Source of the DNA: CBDCVD01 sp965224015
GTDB lineage: Bacteria > Pseudomonadota > Alphaproteobacteria > Rhizobiales > CBDCVD01
DNA: 64,000 nucleotides
Direction: 5' to 3'
NCBI GenBank assembly: GCA_965224015.1
Contig: OZ245032.1
Location: forward strand, 124,001-188,000
The notes beneath the pieces were generated by a model. That model saw only the letters and a list, made by a program, of their open reading frames with translations. It was not told the origin of the DNA and made no database searches. Both the position numbers and the translations under genes were made by a program. Positions 16,225 through 26,106 of this stretch are shown here, piece after piece; positions within the stretch are counted from its first letter, which is position 1, and every line of letters begins with the position of its first letter.

Positions 16225-17264
16225 GATTCACATTTCAAGTGCCGCACCTTGATTTTCGATTTCGTTTGGCATGACTTCTGCCGGTGTTTTGTACCCGAGG
16301 CATTTTCGCGGCGTGTTGTTGTAGAGAATTGCCATATGTTGGATGTCCTTTGCCGTATAGTTCGACAGCCTGGTTTTCCGGGGCATATCGATGCGCAAGC
16401 GCCCATTGTCTCGATTGAGCCGCGTTGCCAGGGAGAATGAGGATCGCAGAAGAAAGCGGGCAGGTTCAGTTTCTGTTCAACGGCTTTTTGCCGTGCAAAC
16501 TCGCCGCCATTGTCATGGGTGAGGGTTCTGCGCAATGGCTTTGGAAAGGGCTGGCGAGCCTTGATGATTGCCTTGGATACCGTCTCGCTGTCACGCTTGG
16601 GAATGGCCTGCATGAGCCAGTAGCGCGACTTGCGCTCTTGAAGTGTGAGCAGGATGTCGCCTTTGCGCGAGAAGTGGACCAGATCACCCTCCCAATGACC
16701 TGCTTCACGGCGTTCATGGGCGCTTTGCGGCCTGTGTTCAATGCCTTGATGCCTTGCCGGTCGGGGATGGGGGTTTTCCGCTCTCCCTTGCGCCTGCGAT
16801 AGCCGCGTTTAGCATGATGATAGGGCAGATAGCGCGACAGTTTCAGCTTGCGTCCGGCAGGTGAATAGATGAAGCGGTAGATTGACGCATGGCTGATTAC
16901 AGGTGCACCATGGTCCCGTTGCAGCCACCCGCTGATCTGCTCGGGCGTCCACCCCATAGCAAGAGCGGACGTCACGCTCTCATGCAGTCGGCTGCAACGC
17001 CCAATCCTGGAACCGCGCAGGCGCCGTACCCATGCCCGGCGATCAGCGCTATCAGGCTTGTAATGGCCATTGGCATTGGAATTTCGCGACAGTTGCCGCT
17101 GGATCGTACGCCGATCGCGACCAAGATGGTGTGCAATTCCAGTGACTGCCATACCCTGTTGCTGTATCCCCTTTATCCGGCAACGTTCTTCAAGATCAAT
17201 CTGTGAATAGCGTGTTCCCATAGCACCTGTCCCTATAGCAGGTGCGGCACTTCGTTTGTGAATC
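16225..17264 (-). mobile_element. IS30-family insertion sequence, about 1.04 kb
   Basis: Terminal inverted repeats GATTCACA-x4-AAGTGCCGCACCT occur at 16225-16249 and, inverted, 17240-17264. The length is normal for IS30. One transposase gene is inside, on the minus strand. The right end cuts a chromosomal gene (17265-17621). No clear target duplication is visible: flanking bases differ, GCTG left and TAAC right. Confidence 0.88.
16228..17221 (-). pseudogene. IS30 transposase, at least two frameshifts
   Basis: The first frame (MGTRYSQIDLEERCRIKGIQ) carries the HTH and the region GWTPEQISGWL. At about 16700 the frame shifts. The catalytic core continues in another frame (LMQAIPKRDSETVSK, LTHDNGGEFARQKAVEQKLN, PWQRGSIE). 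After QRGSIE it shifts again; the expected ending NTNGRLRIDMPRKT is readable in a third frame. Inactive unless these are sequencing errors. Confidence 0.85.
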
Positions 17265-17621
17265 TAACGAGAACCTGTCGGACGAAGGGCTGTGTTCCCC
17301 GGCGTGACCCTCACAGCTGGTGTAGGTGATCCAGTTACAATCGCGCACGAAAATCAAACAAAGCTCTCTAATGCCAGGTTCGAGATACAATGCGAAATCG
17401 CCATACCAGTGCGGAAGGGTCGGTGCCGTCAGGTTTTCAGGGTCACTACGCCAAGAAATAGCTCCGTTTGGAGCCATTCCGGTTTGTGCGGAGTACTGCA
17501 GCGCCAGATCTTCAATCTGGATTGGAGCTGCATCGAAGCGGTCCTCGCCAAGCACAGTGTCCAGCATCCGAGTGATGCGGAACGCTTCCTTGGGGGCTGG
17601 TGAAGCTGAGACCGCTACCAT
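17196..17621 (-). pseudogene. ImmA/IrrE-like protein truncated by IS30
   Basis: 119 native codons (17265-17621) are followed by 23 read from the IS. KEAFRITRMLDTVLGEDRF, then IEDLALQYSAQ matches the opening of ImmA/IrrE proteins. The HExxH zinc motif has not been reached when the IS interrupts. A second part, FVRDCNWITYTSCEGHAG, is unusual and I do not recognise it. The gene starts directly after the XRE stop, the normal repressor-antirepressor pairing that controls mobile elements. Confidence 0.6.
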
Positions 17622-17957
17622 TTACTTCAACCCGGTTTTCTTGCTCAGGATCTTGGCTATGTCACGCAGCTGCTCTCGCGTCTCTGGTGGCAATTCTGTG
17701 TATTCGCGGAAAAAAGCCATGTCCTCTGCTTCGGCCTTGGTCTGCTCGTCAGTGCCGAGCAAATAGTCGACGGTGACACCAAGAGCCTTGGCGATCGTCG
17801 AGAGTTTTTCGGCCGAGGGCCGAGGCGGGTTCTTGTTCTCCAGCTCCCAAATATAGCTCTTGGAGCTCTCAGTCGCTTCAGCGAGCTGATCTAGCGTCAT
17901 TTTTTTCTCAGTACGTAATGCTTTGATTCTCACACCGAATTTTGGCCTTGGTGGCAT
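17622..17957 (-). CDS. XRE-family HTH regulator
   Basis: 111 residues. The Cro/CI-type HTH spans residues ~7-65 (GVRIKALRTEKKMTLDQLAE ... SKSYIWELENKNPPRPSAEK), followed by AKALGVTVDYLLGTDEQ and a helical tail. Paired with the ImmA/IrrE-like gene that starts at the next base; in such pairs the metalloprotease relieves repression. With its partner broken by IS30, the regulator may be locked in its repressing state (inference). Confidence 0.88.
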   Translation of the reverse strand: MPPRPKFGVRIKALRTEKKMTLDQLAEATESSKSYIWELENKNPPRPSAEKLSTIAKALGVTVDYLLGTDEQTKAEAEDMAFFREYTELPPETREQLRDIAKILSKKTGLK

Positions 17958-18379
17958 TTCTACTCCCGCAAATCTGGCGTGTTCGGTATAGGCATAAAAT
18001 AGCTATCTTGATTCCGATTTTCAAGTCCCATATAATGTTCGGAGTAGCGAGGTTTTTTTCGGTTTAATGAACTCAACCAAGGGAGAATGACCATGAAAAG
18101 GAGCACAAATCAGTTCGAATATAGCAAAGCGCCGCAATTTTGATTCGCTGCTCGGTTGCTTCTCTCAACGAGCTTTGAGCATAACAACCTGATCTTTCGC
18201 AGAAGCCCCCTCAGCGTCGGTCGCTACTTGTTCCTGAAGATATGATCAGAGTTCAGTTGCCAGGCTATATGATCTGGCTGCTCCGCCACGTTGCATTTTT
18301 TATCGTTATATTTCAAACATGTTAAGTCCGTTTCTTGGCGAACCTTGCGGGGTGTTCGTCAACGTTTGTTCACTATTTA
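17958..18379. other. Intergenic region, no supported gene
   Basis: No gene of useful length is seen. A 16-codon frame (MKRSTNQFEYSKAPQF) at 18092-18142 follows GGGAG but is too short to support. The interval probably contains the XRE promoter near 17960-18060. Confidence 0.4.
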
Positions 18380-18482
18380 ATACCAAGGGCCCTTGCCAAT
18401 GACTCATGCATTTGCGTCAAAGCGTTGTGTTATCAAGGCAATACACCAGTCGGCGTGTCTATAAAGCCAATACCGCTGGTAT
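18380..18482 (+). repeat. 103-bp mobile repeat, copy 1
   Basis: ATACCAAGGG...ACCGCTGGTAT, 103 bp, flanked by A on both sides. Same orientation as the copies at 26595, 28873, 45320, 59660 and 62300. Confidence 0.9.
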
Positions 18483-18512
18483 AACTTCATGTCCAAGGCA
18501 TCGAAGGCACTA

Positions 18513-18570
18513 TCTATAGCGTGTCAGGTCTTAACAGAATTGATTCTATTAAGACCTGACACGCTATAGA
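18513..18570. repeat. 58-bp near-perfect palindrome (GAGCGTGTCA-type end repeats back to back)
   Basis: Two 22-bp arms, each containing AGCGTGTCAGGTCTTAA, surround a 14-bp centre that is itself nearly palindromic (AGAAT-TG-ATTCT). The arms match the ends of the larger element at 62489-62760 and single ends at 42342 and 45482. As it lies 12 bp past the glf stop it could also act as a transcription terminator. Confidence 0.75.
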
Positions 18571-18582
18571 GATAAATACCCT

Positions 18583-19722
18583 CTATACAATGGCAGGCAT
18601 GGGCACGTTCTCTCGCTCACGTTCGATGAATTCCTTCGCCATGTCCAGCGCCTCTCGAATTGTGATGTCCATGTCGATATAGCGGTATGTTCCGAGCCTG
18701 CCAACAAATGTTACGCCTTCGATGCGGCGTGCCAAGGACTGATATCGCGTGAGCAAGTTCTTTTCTTTCACCAATCGAATGGGGTAATATGGCACATCAT
18801 CAGGCGCACATTCATGGGCGTATTCGCGATAGCAGACCGATTTTTCATGCTGCTCCCATGGTGCGAAATGTTTATGTTCCGTTATGCGGGTGAATGGAAC
18901 CTGCAGATCGCAATAATTCATCACTGCGCATCCTTGGAAGTCGCCTTCGTACTCGATGCGCTCAAACCGCAAGCTACGATACCCGAGTCTACCAAGTTTA
19001 TAATCAAAAAACGCATCAAGCGGACCAGAATAGAAAACATGGTAATAGTTACAGACTTCGTCGGCTTGAAAGCGGCGTCCAAGATGGATCGTAATCTTGT
19101 CATGATTCAGCATGTTTTGAACAATCGCTGTATAACCATTTTTGGGGATCCCCTGGTAAGTATGAGAGTAGTAATTATCATCGTAGGAGAAACGAACTGG
19201 TAGGCGCTTTAAAATACTGGCTGGTAAGTCCTTCGGATCTCGCCCCCACTGTTTGATCGTATAACCTTTGAAAAAAGCGTCATACAAATCAGCACCAACA
19301 AAACGAAGCGCCTGCTCTTCAAACGTATTCGGATTGGCAATACTCGTATCGGCAACCGTTCGGATAAAGGCTATCGCTTCGTCAGGATTTAGTTGTTTTC
19401 CGTAAAATTGATTGATCGTGTGAAGGTTGATCGGCAATGAATAGACTTGCCCTCGCGCGGCGGCTTTCACGCGGTTCACAAACGGCATGAATGCGTCAAA
19501 ACCGTTAACGTACTCCCACACCTCACTGTCATCCGTGTGAAAAATATGGGGGCCATATACATGGGACATGATATTTGTGGCTTGATCGCGTTCGGTATGA
19601 CAGTTTCCGGCGACATGTGGCCGTTCGTCGACAACGGTTACTTCAAAATCGGCATCAGCTAAGGTGCGCGCAAGCGTAGCTCCGGAAAATCCAGCACCCA
19701 CAATAAGAATATGCTTGGGCAT
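18583..19722 (-). CDS. glf: UDP-galactopyranose mutase
   Basis: 379 residues, the usual length. FAD-binding start HILIVGAGFSGATLARTLAD; ERDQATNIMSHVYGPHIFHT is the substrate-side block; YTIKQWGRDPKDLPASILKR and RFSYDDNYYSHTYQGIPKNG are family hallmarks; the C-terminus has GRLGTYRYIDMDITIREAL, the second flavin-contact region. It interconverts UDP-galactopyranose and UDP-galactofuranose in the cytoplasm for galactofuranose-containing polysaccharide. The DUF707 gene lies 11 bp upstream on the same strand, pointing to a small surface-glycan operon. Confidence 0.96.
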   Translation of the reverse strand: MPKHILIVGAGFSGATLARTLADADFEVTVVDERPHVAGNCHTERDQATNIMSHVYGPHIFHTDDSEVWEYVNGFDAFMPFVNRVKAAARGQVYSLPINLHTINQFYGKQLNPDEAIAFIRTVADTSIANPNTFEEQALRFVGADLYDAFFKGYTIKQWGRDPKDLPASILKRLPVRFSYDDNYYSHTYQGIPKNGYTAIVQNMLNHDKITIHLGRRFQADEVCNYYHVFYSGPLDAFFDYKLGRLGYRSLRFERIEYEGDFQGCAVMNYCDLQVPFTRITEHKHFAPWEQHEKSVCYREYAHECAPDDVPYYPIRLVKEKNLLTRYQSLARRIEGVTFVGRLGTYRYIDMDITIREALDMAKEFIERERENVPMPAIV

Positions 19723-19733
19723 ATTCGACCTCG

Positions 19734-20639
19734 TTAAATGATTTGCATCGGGCTTAGGTCGGCGCGATAAAGAGCAATCCGGCGAGCCAACCTCTTGCGG
19801 GAAACGCCTATTTTTTTGCTTTCAGGTGATTGCATCATATCTTGCTGGGTCAACCCGGTAAATGTGTAATATGCAAGTAAAGGTCGTAATTTAACAATTC
19901 TTCCTTCATGATTGATTCCCCTGTATATGTGTAACCGCCGTTGGAATTTTTTACTCAACCTCGGTCGGACTCTACCAAGAAGCGCCAACATTTCGTCATA
20001 CGCAGAAGTCCCTGAGGCAAGAGCTTTCACCGCAAGAACCTGACCTACTGGGCGTGTGTGATGAACCGCGACTTCATCAAGAATCGCCGCTTTGTAGTTG
20101 GGATCGTCAAACAGCCTGGCCCACACCAAATCCAGGCCGGATCCGGTCATGGTGTGCTGCATCAGGGGCAGCACTTTGCGCAAAATGCCTGCCGACAGAC
20201 ACGGCACCATTATCTCAATAAAGTTGCTATATCGCAGGCGGAAGTTTCTATTCTGTATTGTTTCAAACCAATAGAAAAAACTATTCGGAGTTAATGAAGG
20301 TTGTAAGAGCTCGACCCTGTACAATTTCATGGCTGCAAATATCCGATTGATATCCTCGCAACAGCAATCAATGTCATCATCAGGTAGCCAAAAATAGTCG
20401 TAATGATCCAGCAGTTCAGGGTGATCACTAAAAAGGCGGTACAAGCCATCCCATTTGCCGCCTTTTTGATCGATACGCCTGCCGAACCCATTTCTGAAAT
20501 TGTCCGGGTCATCTCCAAAGTAGCTTATAATCAGATCCCAGTTCGGTGCTACCTTGCTATTGGTCCAATTTTCATGGAGCGACGAGTCACCGGCGCGCAC
20601 CACGACCAGGTTTCGCTGGGTATATGAAGGTTCCTTCAT
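19734..20639 (-). CDS. DUF707 family protein, probable glycan-related enzyme
   Basis: 301 residues. YTQRNLVVVRAGDSSLHENW, KGGKWDGLYRLFSDHPELLD, YDYFWLPDDDIDCCCEDINR and GSGLDLVWARLFDDPNYKAA match DUF707; the DDD in WLPDDDID resembles a nucleotide-sugar metal-binding DxD site, so a glycosyltransferase-like role is likely but unproven. No membrane segment. Operonic with glf. Confidence 0.8.
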   Translation of the reverse strand: MKEPSYTQRNLVVVRAGDSSLHENWTNSKVAPNWDLIISYFGDDPDNFRNGFGRRIDQKGGKWDGLYRLFSDHPELLDHYDYFWLPDDDIDCCCEDINRIFAAMKLYRVELLQPSLTPNSFFYWFETIQNRNFRLRYSNFIEIMVPCLSAGILRKVLPLMQHTMTGSGLDLVWARLFDDPNYKAAILDEVAVHHTRPVGQVLAVKALASGTSAYDEMLALLGRVRPRLSKKFQRRLHIYRGINHEGRIVKLRPLLAYYTFTGLTQQDMMQSPESKKIGVSRKRLARRIALYRADLSPMQII

Positions 20640-20741
20640 GTCGGATAACTATGTTTGTATCCACATGGCCAAAGCCCACCCATGGCGCGCGGCCCTTTGT
20701 TTGTTTTTCCTTGGCATTTGATCCATTACGTGCAAAAGGCT

Positions 20742-20808
20742 CCTATAGCAACATGCGAGCAGAATACGGGAAAGCCCCATGATTCCCATTAAACGCATTT
20801 TGCTATAG
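20742..20808. repeat. Hairpin repeat, CTATAGCAAAATGCG family (B1)
   Basis: CTATAGCAACATGCG at the left and CGCATTTTGCTATAG at the right, 67 bp. Intact relatives at 26041-26106 and 55135-55198. Confidence 0.8.
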
Positions 20809-20834
20809 CGAGCAGAGGGTTACCGCGCAACTGT

Positions 20835-20869
20835 TTTCAGGTTTCAGGTTTCAGGTTTCAGGCTTCAGG
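20835..20869. repeat. Heptanucleotide tandem repeat at the end of rnr
   Basis: Four TTTCAGG units and one CTTCAGG. The rnr stop codon (complement of 20865-20867) lies within the last unit. Confidence 0.9.
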
Positions 20870-23165
20870 CCTCTCGTCGTCGGCTACTTTTGCGTTTGCG
20901 ACGGCGCCTACTTGTGGTGGTTTGTGCCATTTTAGCCATCTTTGCCATCTTTGCCATCTTTGCCATCTTTGCGGCATCATGGGAGACGATTTCAAAGCGC
21001 AGGGCGCCGGAGACGGGAGCGGCATTCGTGAGGCGGACGCGCACCCGATCCATGAGCGAAAACGCCGCTTTCGTGTGTCGTCCGATCAGCGCCTGCTTGT
21101 CCTCGTGATAGGCATAATAGTCATCGCCAAGGATTGCCGCGGGGATGTAGCCATCCGCGCCGGTCTCATCCAGACGCACAAACAGTCCTGAACGGGCAAC
21201 CCCGGCAATGCGGCCGGAAAAGGTTGCCCCCACCCTGTCCGCCATAAAACCGGCGATAAGGCGATCAAGAGTTTCCCGCTCCGCGACCATGGCACGGCGC
21301 TCTGTTGCCGAAACGGCCACGGCAATGTCCTCAAGGGCCTCGGCTTGCGCCGGGGGCAACCCGTCGTCGCCAAGCCCAAACGCCTTAATGAGTGCCCGGT
21401 GCACAATCAAATCCGCATAGCGGCGAATGGGAGAGGTAAAATGGGTATAATGTTGCAAATTCAGACCAAAGTGCCCGTTGTTCTCTGCACAATATCGCGC
21501 CTGGGCCTGGCTGCGCAACACCAGTTCGTTGATGATTTGCGCCTCGGCACGGCCCTTGGCCCGGCGCAGCAATGTGTTAAAGCGTGCCGCCTGTAACACC
21601 CCGCCTCGGGGCATCTTGTACCCCAGTCCGCGTAACATGTCGTAAAGGGCTTCCAGCTTGGCCATCGCCGGTGCGTCATGGACCCGGTACAACAGCGGTT
21701 GTTTGTGTTTTTCGAGGGCCCGGGCGGCGGTGATATTGGCCTGGATCATGAACGCCTCAATCAGCCGGTGCGCATCAAGGCGCTCGCTTGTGCGTATGCC
21801 CACCACTTTTCCCTGTGAGTCGAACTCCAGCCGGCGTTCAGGGGCCTCCAGATCAAGGGGATCGCGCTTCATGTGTTCCTTTAGCAAAACCCCATAGGCC
21901 TCCCACAGGGGGCGCAAAACTAAAGGTAACAAAGGTGCACATTGTTCATCACCGTGGCCGTCGATGGCCGCTTGCGTCTGCGCGTAGGTCAGGCGCGCCC
22001 GCGAGCGCAGCATCACCCGGTGAAAGGAAAAGTCGAGTCTCTTGCCGAAACTGTTGAAAATCATCCGTGCGGCCAGCGCCGGTCTGTCCTCCCCCTCGCG
22101 CAGAGAGCACAGATCGGCGGAAAGCGCCTCAGGCAGCATAGGTACGACGGATTGTGGAAAATAGACCGAGTTGCCACGTTTTAACGCTTCCTGATCAATG
22201 ACCCCGCCCACGGGTACATAGGCGGCAACGTCGGCGATCGCCACATAGATAATATGCCCGCCGGGGTTGTTGCTATCTGTATCGGCCATCGCCAGAACCG
22301 CGTCGTCATGGTCCCTGGCGTCGGCAGGATCGATGGTCACAAACGGCAACTCCCGCCAGTCCTCACGACCGTTAAGCGCGAGCGGCTTGGCCTTTGCCGC
22401 TGCCGCAAGGACAGTATCGGGAAACACATGAGGGATGTCGTGCCTGGCCAAGGCAATGAAAGGGACGGCCTGATCGCTGTCGATGGTTGCAACACGCGCA
22501 TCAATGATGGCCTGCGGCCCGGCTGAGCGGCGGCGCCTTTGTGGCGTGGCGCGAACCAGGTCGCCATTGGCAATATCAAGACCGTGGGGGTTGTGGGCTA
22601 ACCACGGACGGCGCGCCTTCTTTTCAATGGGTTCGATCCAGGCGCGATCCCCCTCGGTGCGATAAACCCCGAGCCATGTTTCCTCTTGCGGCGCGAAGAC
22701 CTTGATGGGCCGCCCCGTGTATTCATAGCGCGACGTGTCGTCACCTGCACGCGCGATGCGCGCGAGTACCTGGTCCCCGATACCCGGCGTTCGGGTCCTG
22801 TGCCTGCCTGGTAAAATCAGGACCTTCGGCACGTCTTCGTGTGCGCCGGATGCACTTGCCGGCTCGCCAATTAATTCCCCGTCCTCATCACGGGTCGTGA
22901 CGATCAACATGGTCACCCGCGGCAAGGTGTCATGCAGGCGCAGGCGCTTGCGTTCGCCCGCCAGCCTACCTTCGTCACGCAATTGGCGCAGCAGCACCTT
23001 CAGGTCCGCCCGCAGCGCCCCTTTGAGAGCAAATGCCCGCGCGATATCGCGTTTGCTGGTTCGCTCCGGATTGTCTCGGATATAATCAAGCAGGGCCTCG
23101 CGAGAGGGAAGTGCGGGGCCGCTTCTACCGGTTTTTTTGTTCACCCAAATCTCTTTTGCTCGCAA
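20865..23165 (-). CDS. rnr: Ribonuclease R
   Basis: 766 residues, normal for RNase R. An N-terminal HTH-like segment (ALLDYIRDNPERTSKRDIAR) and cold-shock-like domains precede the RNB catalytic core. That core contains the acidic cluster TIDPADARDHDDAVLA, the IADVAAYV block and SPIRRYADLIVHRAL. An S1 RNA-binding domain follows (ATFSGRIAGVARSGLFVRLD). It is a processive 3'-5' exonuclease for structured RNA. The C-terminus has five in-frame MAK units from a 9-bp repeat, then a basic tail. It starts 20 bp after topA, so they are probably co-transcribed. Confidence 0.97.
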   Translation of the reverse strand: MRAKEIWVNKKTGRSGPALPSREALLDYIRDNPERTSKRDIARAFALKGALRADLKVLLRQLRDEGRLAGERKRLRLHDTLPRVTMLIVTTRDEDGELIGEPASASGAHEDVPKVLILPGRHRTRTPGIGDQVLARIARAGDDTSRYEYTGRPIKVFAPQEETWLGVYRTEGDRAWIEPIEKKARRPWLAHNPHGLDIANGDLVRATPQRRRRSAGPQAIIDARVATIDSDQAVPFIALARHDIPHVFPDTVLAAAAKAKPLALNGREDWRELPFVTIDPADARDHDDAVLAMADTDSNNPGGHIIYVAIADVAAYVPVGGVIDQEALKRGNSVYFPQSVVPMLPEALSADLCSLREGEDRPALAARMIFNSFGKRLDFSFHRVMLRSRARLTYAQTQAAIDGHGDEQCAPLLPLVLRPLWEAYGVLLKEHMKRDPLDLEAPERRLEFDSQGKVVGIRTSERLDAHRLIEAFMIQANITAARALEKHKQPLLYRVHDAPAMAKLEALYDMLRGLGYKMPRGGVLQAARFNTLLRRAKGRAEAQIINELVLRSQAQARYCAENNGHFGLNLQHYTHFTSPIRRYADLIVHRALIKAFGLGDDGLPPAQAEALEDIAVAVSATERRAMVAERETLDRLIAGFMADRVGATFSGRIAGVARSGLFVRLDETGADGYIPAAILGDDYYAYHEDKQALIGRHTKAAFSLMDRVRVRLTNAAPVSGALRFEIVSHDAAKMAKMAKMAKMAKMAQTTTSRRRRKRKSSRRREA

Positions 23166-23185
23166 GTGGCAAGGCGTAACACGCG

Positions 23186-25810
23186 CTAGGCCGAGCTGGC
23201 GTCCACGCTTGCCTTAGCGGCCTTTTTCTTTATGGCCTTCTTCTTTACAGGGGTTTTCTTGGCAGTTTTTTTCTTGGCGGCTTTCTTGACAGTTTTCTTG
23301 GCAGTTTTTTTGGTGCCTTTTCTTCCCTTACCTTTGGCGCCTTTTGCCGCCTTTGCGGCAATCAAGTCAACGGCCTGTGCCAAGGTGATCGTCTCCGGGT
23401 CGCTGTCTCGGGGAATAGTGACGTTGATCCTGCCATGGTGGACATAGGGGCCGTAACGCCCGGATTTGACTGTGATCTCTCCCCCCAGATCGGGATGTTC
23501 GCCCAACTCTTTGATTGTTCCCGCGCCGCGACGCCCGCCGCCATTGGCTTTTTTTTCAGCAATAACCGAAACGGCCCGGTTAAGACCCACGACAAACACT
23601 TCCTCAACCGAATCGAGGTTGGCATAAGTCCCGTCATGGAGCACAAAGGGACCATAACGGCCTATACCGGCGGTGATCATTTTGCCTGTTTCGGGGTGTA
23701 AACCCACCTCGCGGGGCAAGGACAACAAGGCGATTGCGCGCTCCAGGGTAATCGTCTCCGGGTCCTCCCCCCGGGGGAGCCCCGCGTTCTTCTTCTCTCC
23801 ATCAAGCAGGCGCTGCACATAGGGACCAAAGCGTCCGGTACGAACGGAAATCTCTGCCCCGCCTTCATCACGGCCCAAAATGCGCGGTCCTGTGGAGGCC
23901 TTGCCGTCGGCAACCGCGAGTTGTCGGGTATAGCGACAATCGGGATAATTGGAGCATCCAATGAAAGCCCCGTAGCGCCCCACTTTCAGGCTTAGGCGAC
24001 CGTCGGCACAATTGTCGCATTTGCGCGCATCGGCGCCGTCCTCGCGGGCGGGAAACACGTGCTGTCCGAGGGTCTCGTTTAAGGCGTCCAACACCTGAGT
24101 GATGCGCAAGTCCTTGGTCTCATCGACGCTCGCCTGAAAATCAAACCAGAAATCGCGCAGCACCCCTTTCCAATCCAAATCGCCGGCGGAGACGTTATCG
24201 AGCTGTTCCTCAAGATCAGCGGTAAAGCCGTATTCCACATAGCGTGCAAAGAAATTTTCCAAGAACGCCGTCACCAGCCGGCCCTTGTCCTCAGGAACAA
24301 GACGCTTTTTGTCGAGACGCACATAGTCGCGATCGCGCAAGATGGAAAGTGTCGAGGCGTAGGTGGAAGGGCGACCGATGCCCAATTCCTCCATTTTCTT
24401 TACCAAAGAGGCCTCCGTGTAACGGGGTGGAGGCTCGGTAAAGTGCTGGGTTGCGGATATGGGACCGCGCTTTAGGGGCTCGCGTTCCTGAATGAGGGGC
24501 AGACGTCCATCCTTTGTGTCGCCCTCATCGTCCTTGCCTTCCTGGTAAAGTTTTAAAAACCCGTCAAAGCGTATCACAGAGCCGTTGGCGCGTAGTTGTG
24601 CCTGAGAGCCATCGTTGTTGGCGGCAATCTGGACAATGGTGCGTTCGATGGTGGCGCTTTGCATCTGGCTGGCAATGGTGCGCTGCCAGATCAGGGCATA
24701 GAGACCGGCCTGTTCGTCCCCCAGGCTTTGCCGGGCCTTGGGGATGGAAAACGTCATGTCCGTCGGCCGAATGGCTTCGTGGGCCTCTTGCGCATTCTTG
24801 GCCTTGGCTTTGTAGCGGCGAGGCTTATCCGGTAGGTAGGGGGCGCCGTATTGGGCGGCGATGACGTCACGCGCCTGGTTAAGCGCTTCGGGGGCGATGT
24901 CAACGCCGTCCGTGCGCATATAGGTGATGTTTCCGGCCTCATAAAGACGCTGGGCGACCTGCATCGTTCGCTTGGCGGAATACCCAAGCTTGCGGGAGGC
25001 CTCCTGCTGGAGTGTTGAAGTGGTAAAGGGGGGTTGTGGGTTCCGTTTTGTCGGCTTGCTCTCAACCGCCGCGACGGTAAGTTCGGCTCCCTCCAGCATG
25101 CGCTTGATCGTCATCGCCTGAGTTTCATTGGCAATGTCGTGGCGTTTGAGCGCTGTCCCCTCAAAGCTCACAACGCGGGCGAAAAAGACGTCATTGCGAG
25201 GGGTCGTCAGCTCAGCCGCAATCTGCCAGTACTCCTGGGGCCTGAAAATCTCAATCGCGTGCTCGCGCTCGCACACCAAGCGCAAGGCGACCGACTGAAC
25301 CCGACCTGCCGAGCGCGCTCCGGGGAGCTTACGCCACAGAACCGGTGACAGGGTGAACCCCACAAGATAGTCAAGGGCTCGGCGCGCCATATAGGCCTCT
25401 ACCAGGGCTGTGTCGATGGGTCGCGGGTTATCGATGGCCTCAAGCACCGCCCGTCTTGTGATCGCATTAAAGACCACCCGTTCAACGTTCTGACCCTTCA
25501 GCACCCTGCGGTTCCTGAGTGCCTCAAGCACGTGCCATGAGATCGCCTCCCCCTCACGATCCGGATCTGTCGCCAGCAAAAGACGATCCGCCTGTTTGAG
25601 GGCATTGGCAATATCTGCAAGGCGCGCCCGCGCCCCTCGGTCCACTTCCCAGTCCATGGCAAAATCTTCCTCAGGGCGCACGGAGCCGTCCTTGGCCGGT
25701 AGATCGCGCACATGCCCATAGGACGCCAGGACCCGGTAGTCGGGGCCTAAATATTTGCCAATCGTTTTCGCCTTGGCCGGCGACTCGACAACAACAACAC
25801 TGGAGGCCAT
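23186..25810 (-). CDS. topA: DNA topoisomerase I
   Basis: 874 residues. Toprim domain at the N-terminus (SVVVVESPAKAKTIGKYLG, and LLATDPDREGEAISWHV with the metal-binding DxDxE). Active-site tyrosine is Y297 in NITYMRTDG. A zinc-finger-type CDNC...CSNYPDC unit lies near residue 600, then several short topo C-terminal repeats (GRYGPFV and GRYGPYV). It ends in a Lys/Ala-rich tail. It relaxes negative supercoils by single-strand passage. Alphaproteobacteria commonly place it next to dprA and rnr, as here. Confidence 0.97.
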   Translation of the reverse strand: MASSVVVVESPAKAKTIGKYLGPDYRVLASYGHVRDLPAKDGSVRPEEDFAMDWEVDRGARARLADIANALKQADRLLLATDPDREGEAISWHVLEALRNRRVLKGQNVERVVFNAITRRAVLEAIDNPRPIDTALVEAYMARRALDYLVGFTLSPVLWRKLPGARSAGRVQSVALRLVCEREHAIEIFRPQEYWQIAAELTTPRNDVFFARVVSFEGTALKRHDIANETQAMTIKRMLEGAELTVAAVESKPTKRNPQPPFTTSTLQQEASRKLGYSAKRTMQVAQRLYEAGNITYMRTDGVDIAPEALNQARDVIAAQYGAPYLPDKPRRYKAKAKNAQEAHEAIRPTDMTFSIPKARQSLGDEQAGLYALIWQRTIASQMQSATIERTIVQIAANNDGSQAQLRANGSVIRFDGFLKLYQEGKDDEGDTKDGRLPLIQEREPLKRGPISATQHFTEPPPRYTEASLVKKMEELGIGRPSTYASTLSILRDRDYVRLDKKRLVPEDKGRLVTAFLENFFARYVEYGFTADLEEQLDNVSAGDLDWKGVLRDFWFDFQASVDETKDLRITQVLDALNETLGQHVFPAREDGADARKCDNCADGRLSLKVGRYGAFIGCSNYPDCRYTRQLAVADGKASTGPRILGRDEGGAEISVRTGRFGPYVQRLLDGEKKNAGLPRGEDPETITLERAIALLSLPREVGLHPETGKMITAGIGRYGPFVLHDGTYANLDSVEEVFVVGLNRAVSVIAEKKANGGGRRGAGTIKELGEHPDLGGEITVKSGRYGPYVHHGRINVTIPRDSDPETITLAQAVDLIAAKAAKGAKGKGRKGTKKTAKKTVKKAAKKKTAKKTPVKKKAIKKKAAKASVDASSA

Positions 25811-25965
25811 GCAAAACCCTTCACAGTCACGTGTTCAAAAAAAACATCATCAAATCAGCCGATGGCACCTGCGCGCCCTCGCGAACAGGGCATGAAGTTT
25901 CATCGGTGTGGTGCGCCAACCCCTGACATTATATCTGGAGCCGCACGGTGTTATATGTACGCATT

Positions 25966-26106
25966 AGATCAGCTTGGCGTTAGTTGTACCCATTTTGTGA
26001 GCGGTACAGCTAACGCCGTAAAGCTGATCGCCCTCTAAATCTATAGCAAAATGCGAGAAGAATACGCAAAAGCCCCATGCATCCCATTAAACGCATTTTG
26101 CTATAG
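25966..26106. repeat. Bipartite B repeat (B2 hairpin plus B1 hairpin), intact copy
   Basis: The first hairpin begins AGATCAGCTTGGCGTTAG and closes with GCTAACGCCGTAAAGCTGATC. The second runs from CTATAGCAAAATGCG to CGCATTTTGCTATAG (26041-26106). Its sequence around CATCCCATTAAACGC is the uninterrupted version of the site occupied by the 103-bp element at 26595. Confidence 0.85.

Noticed and set aside
18092..18142. 16-codon leader peptide
   Set aside because: Has a good ribosome site but no downstream gene it could control on that strand.
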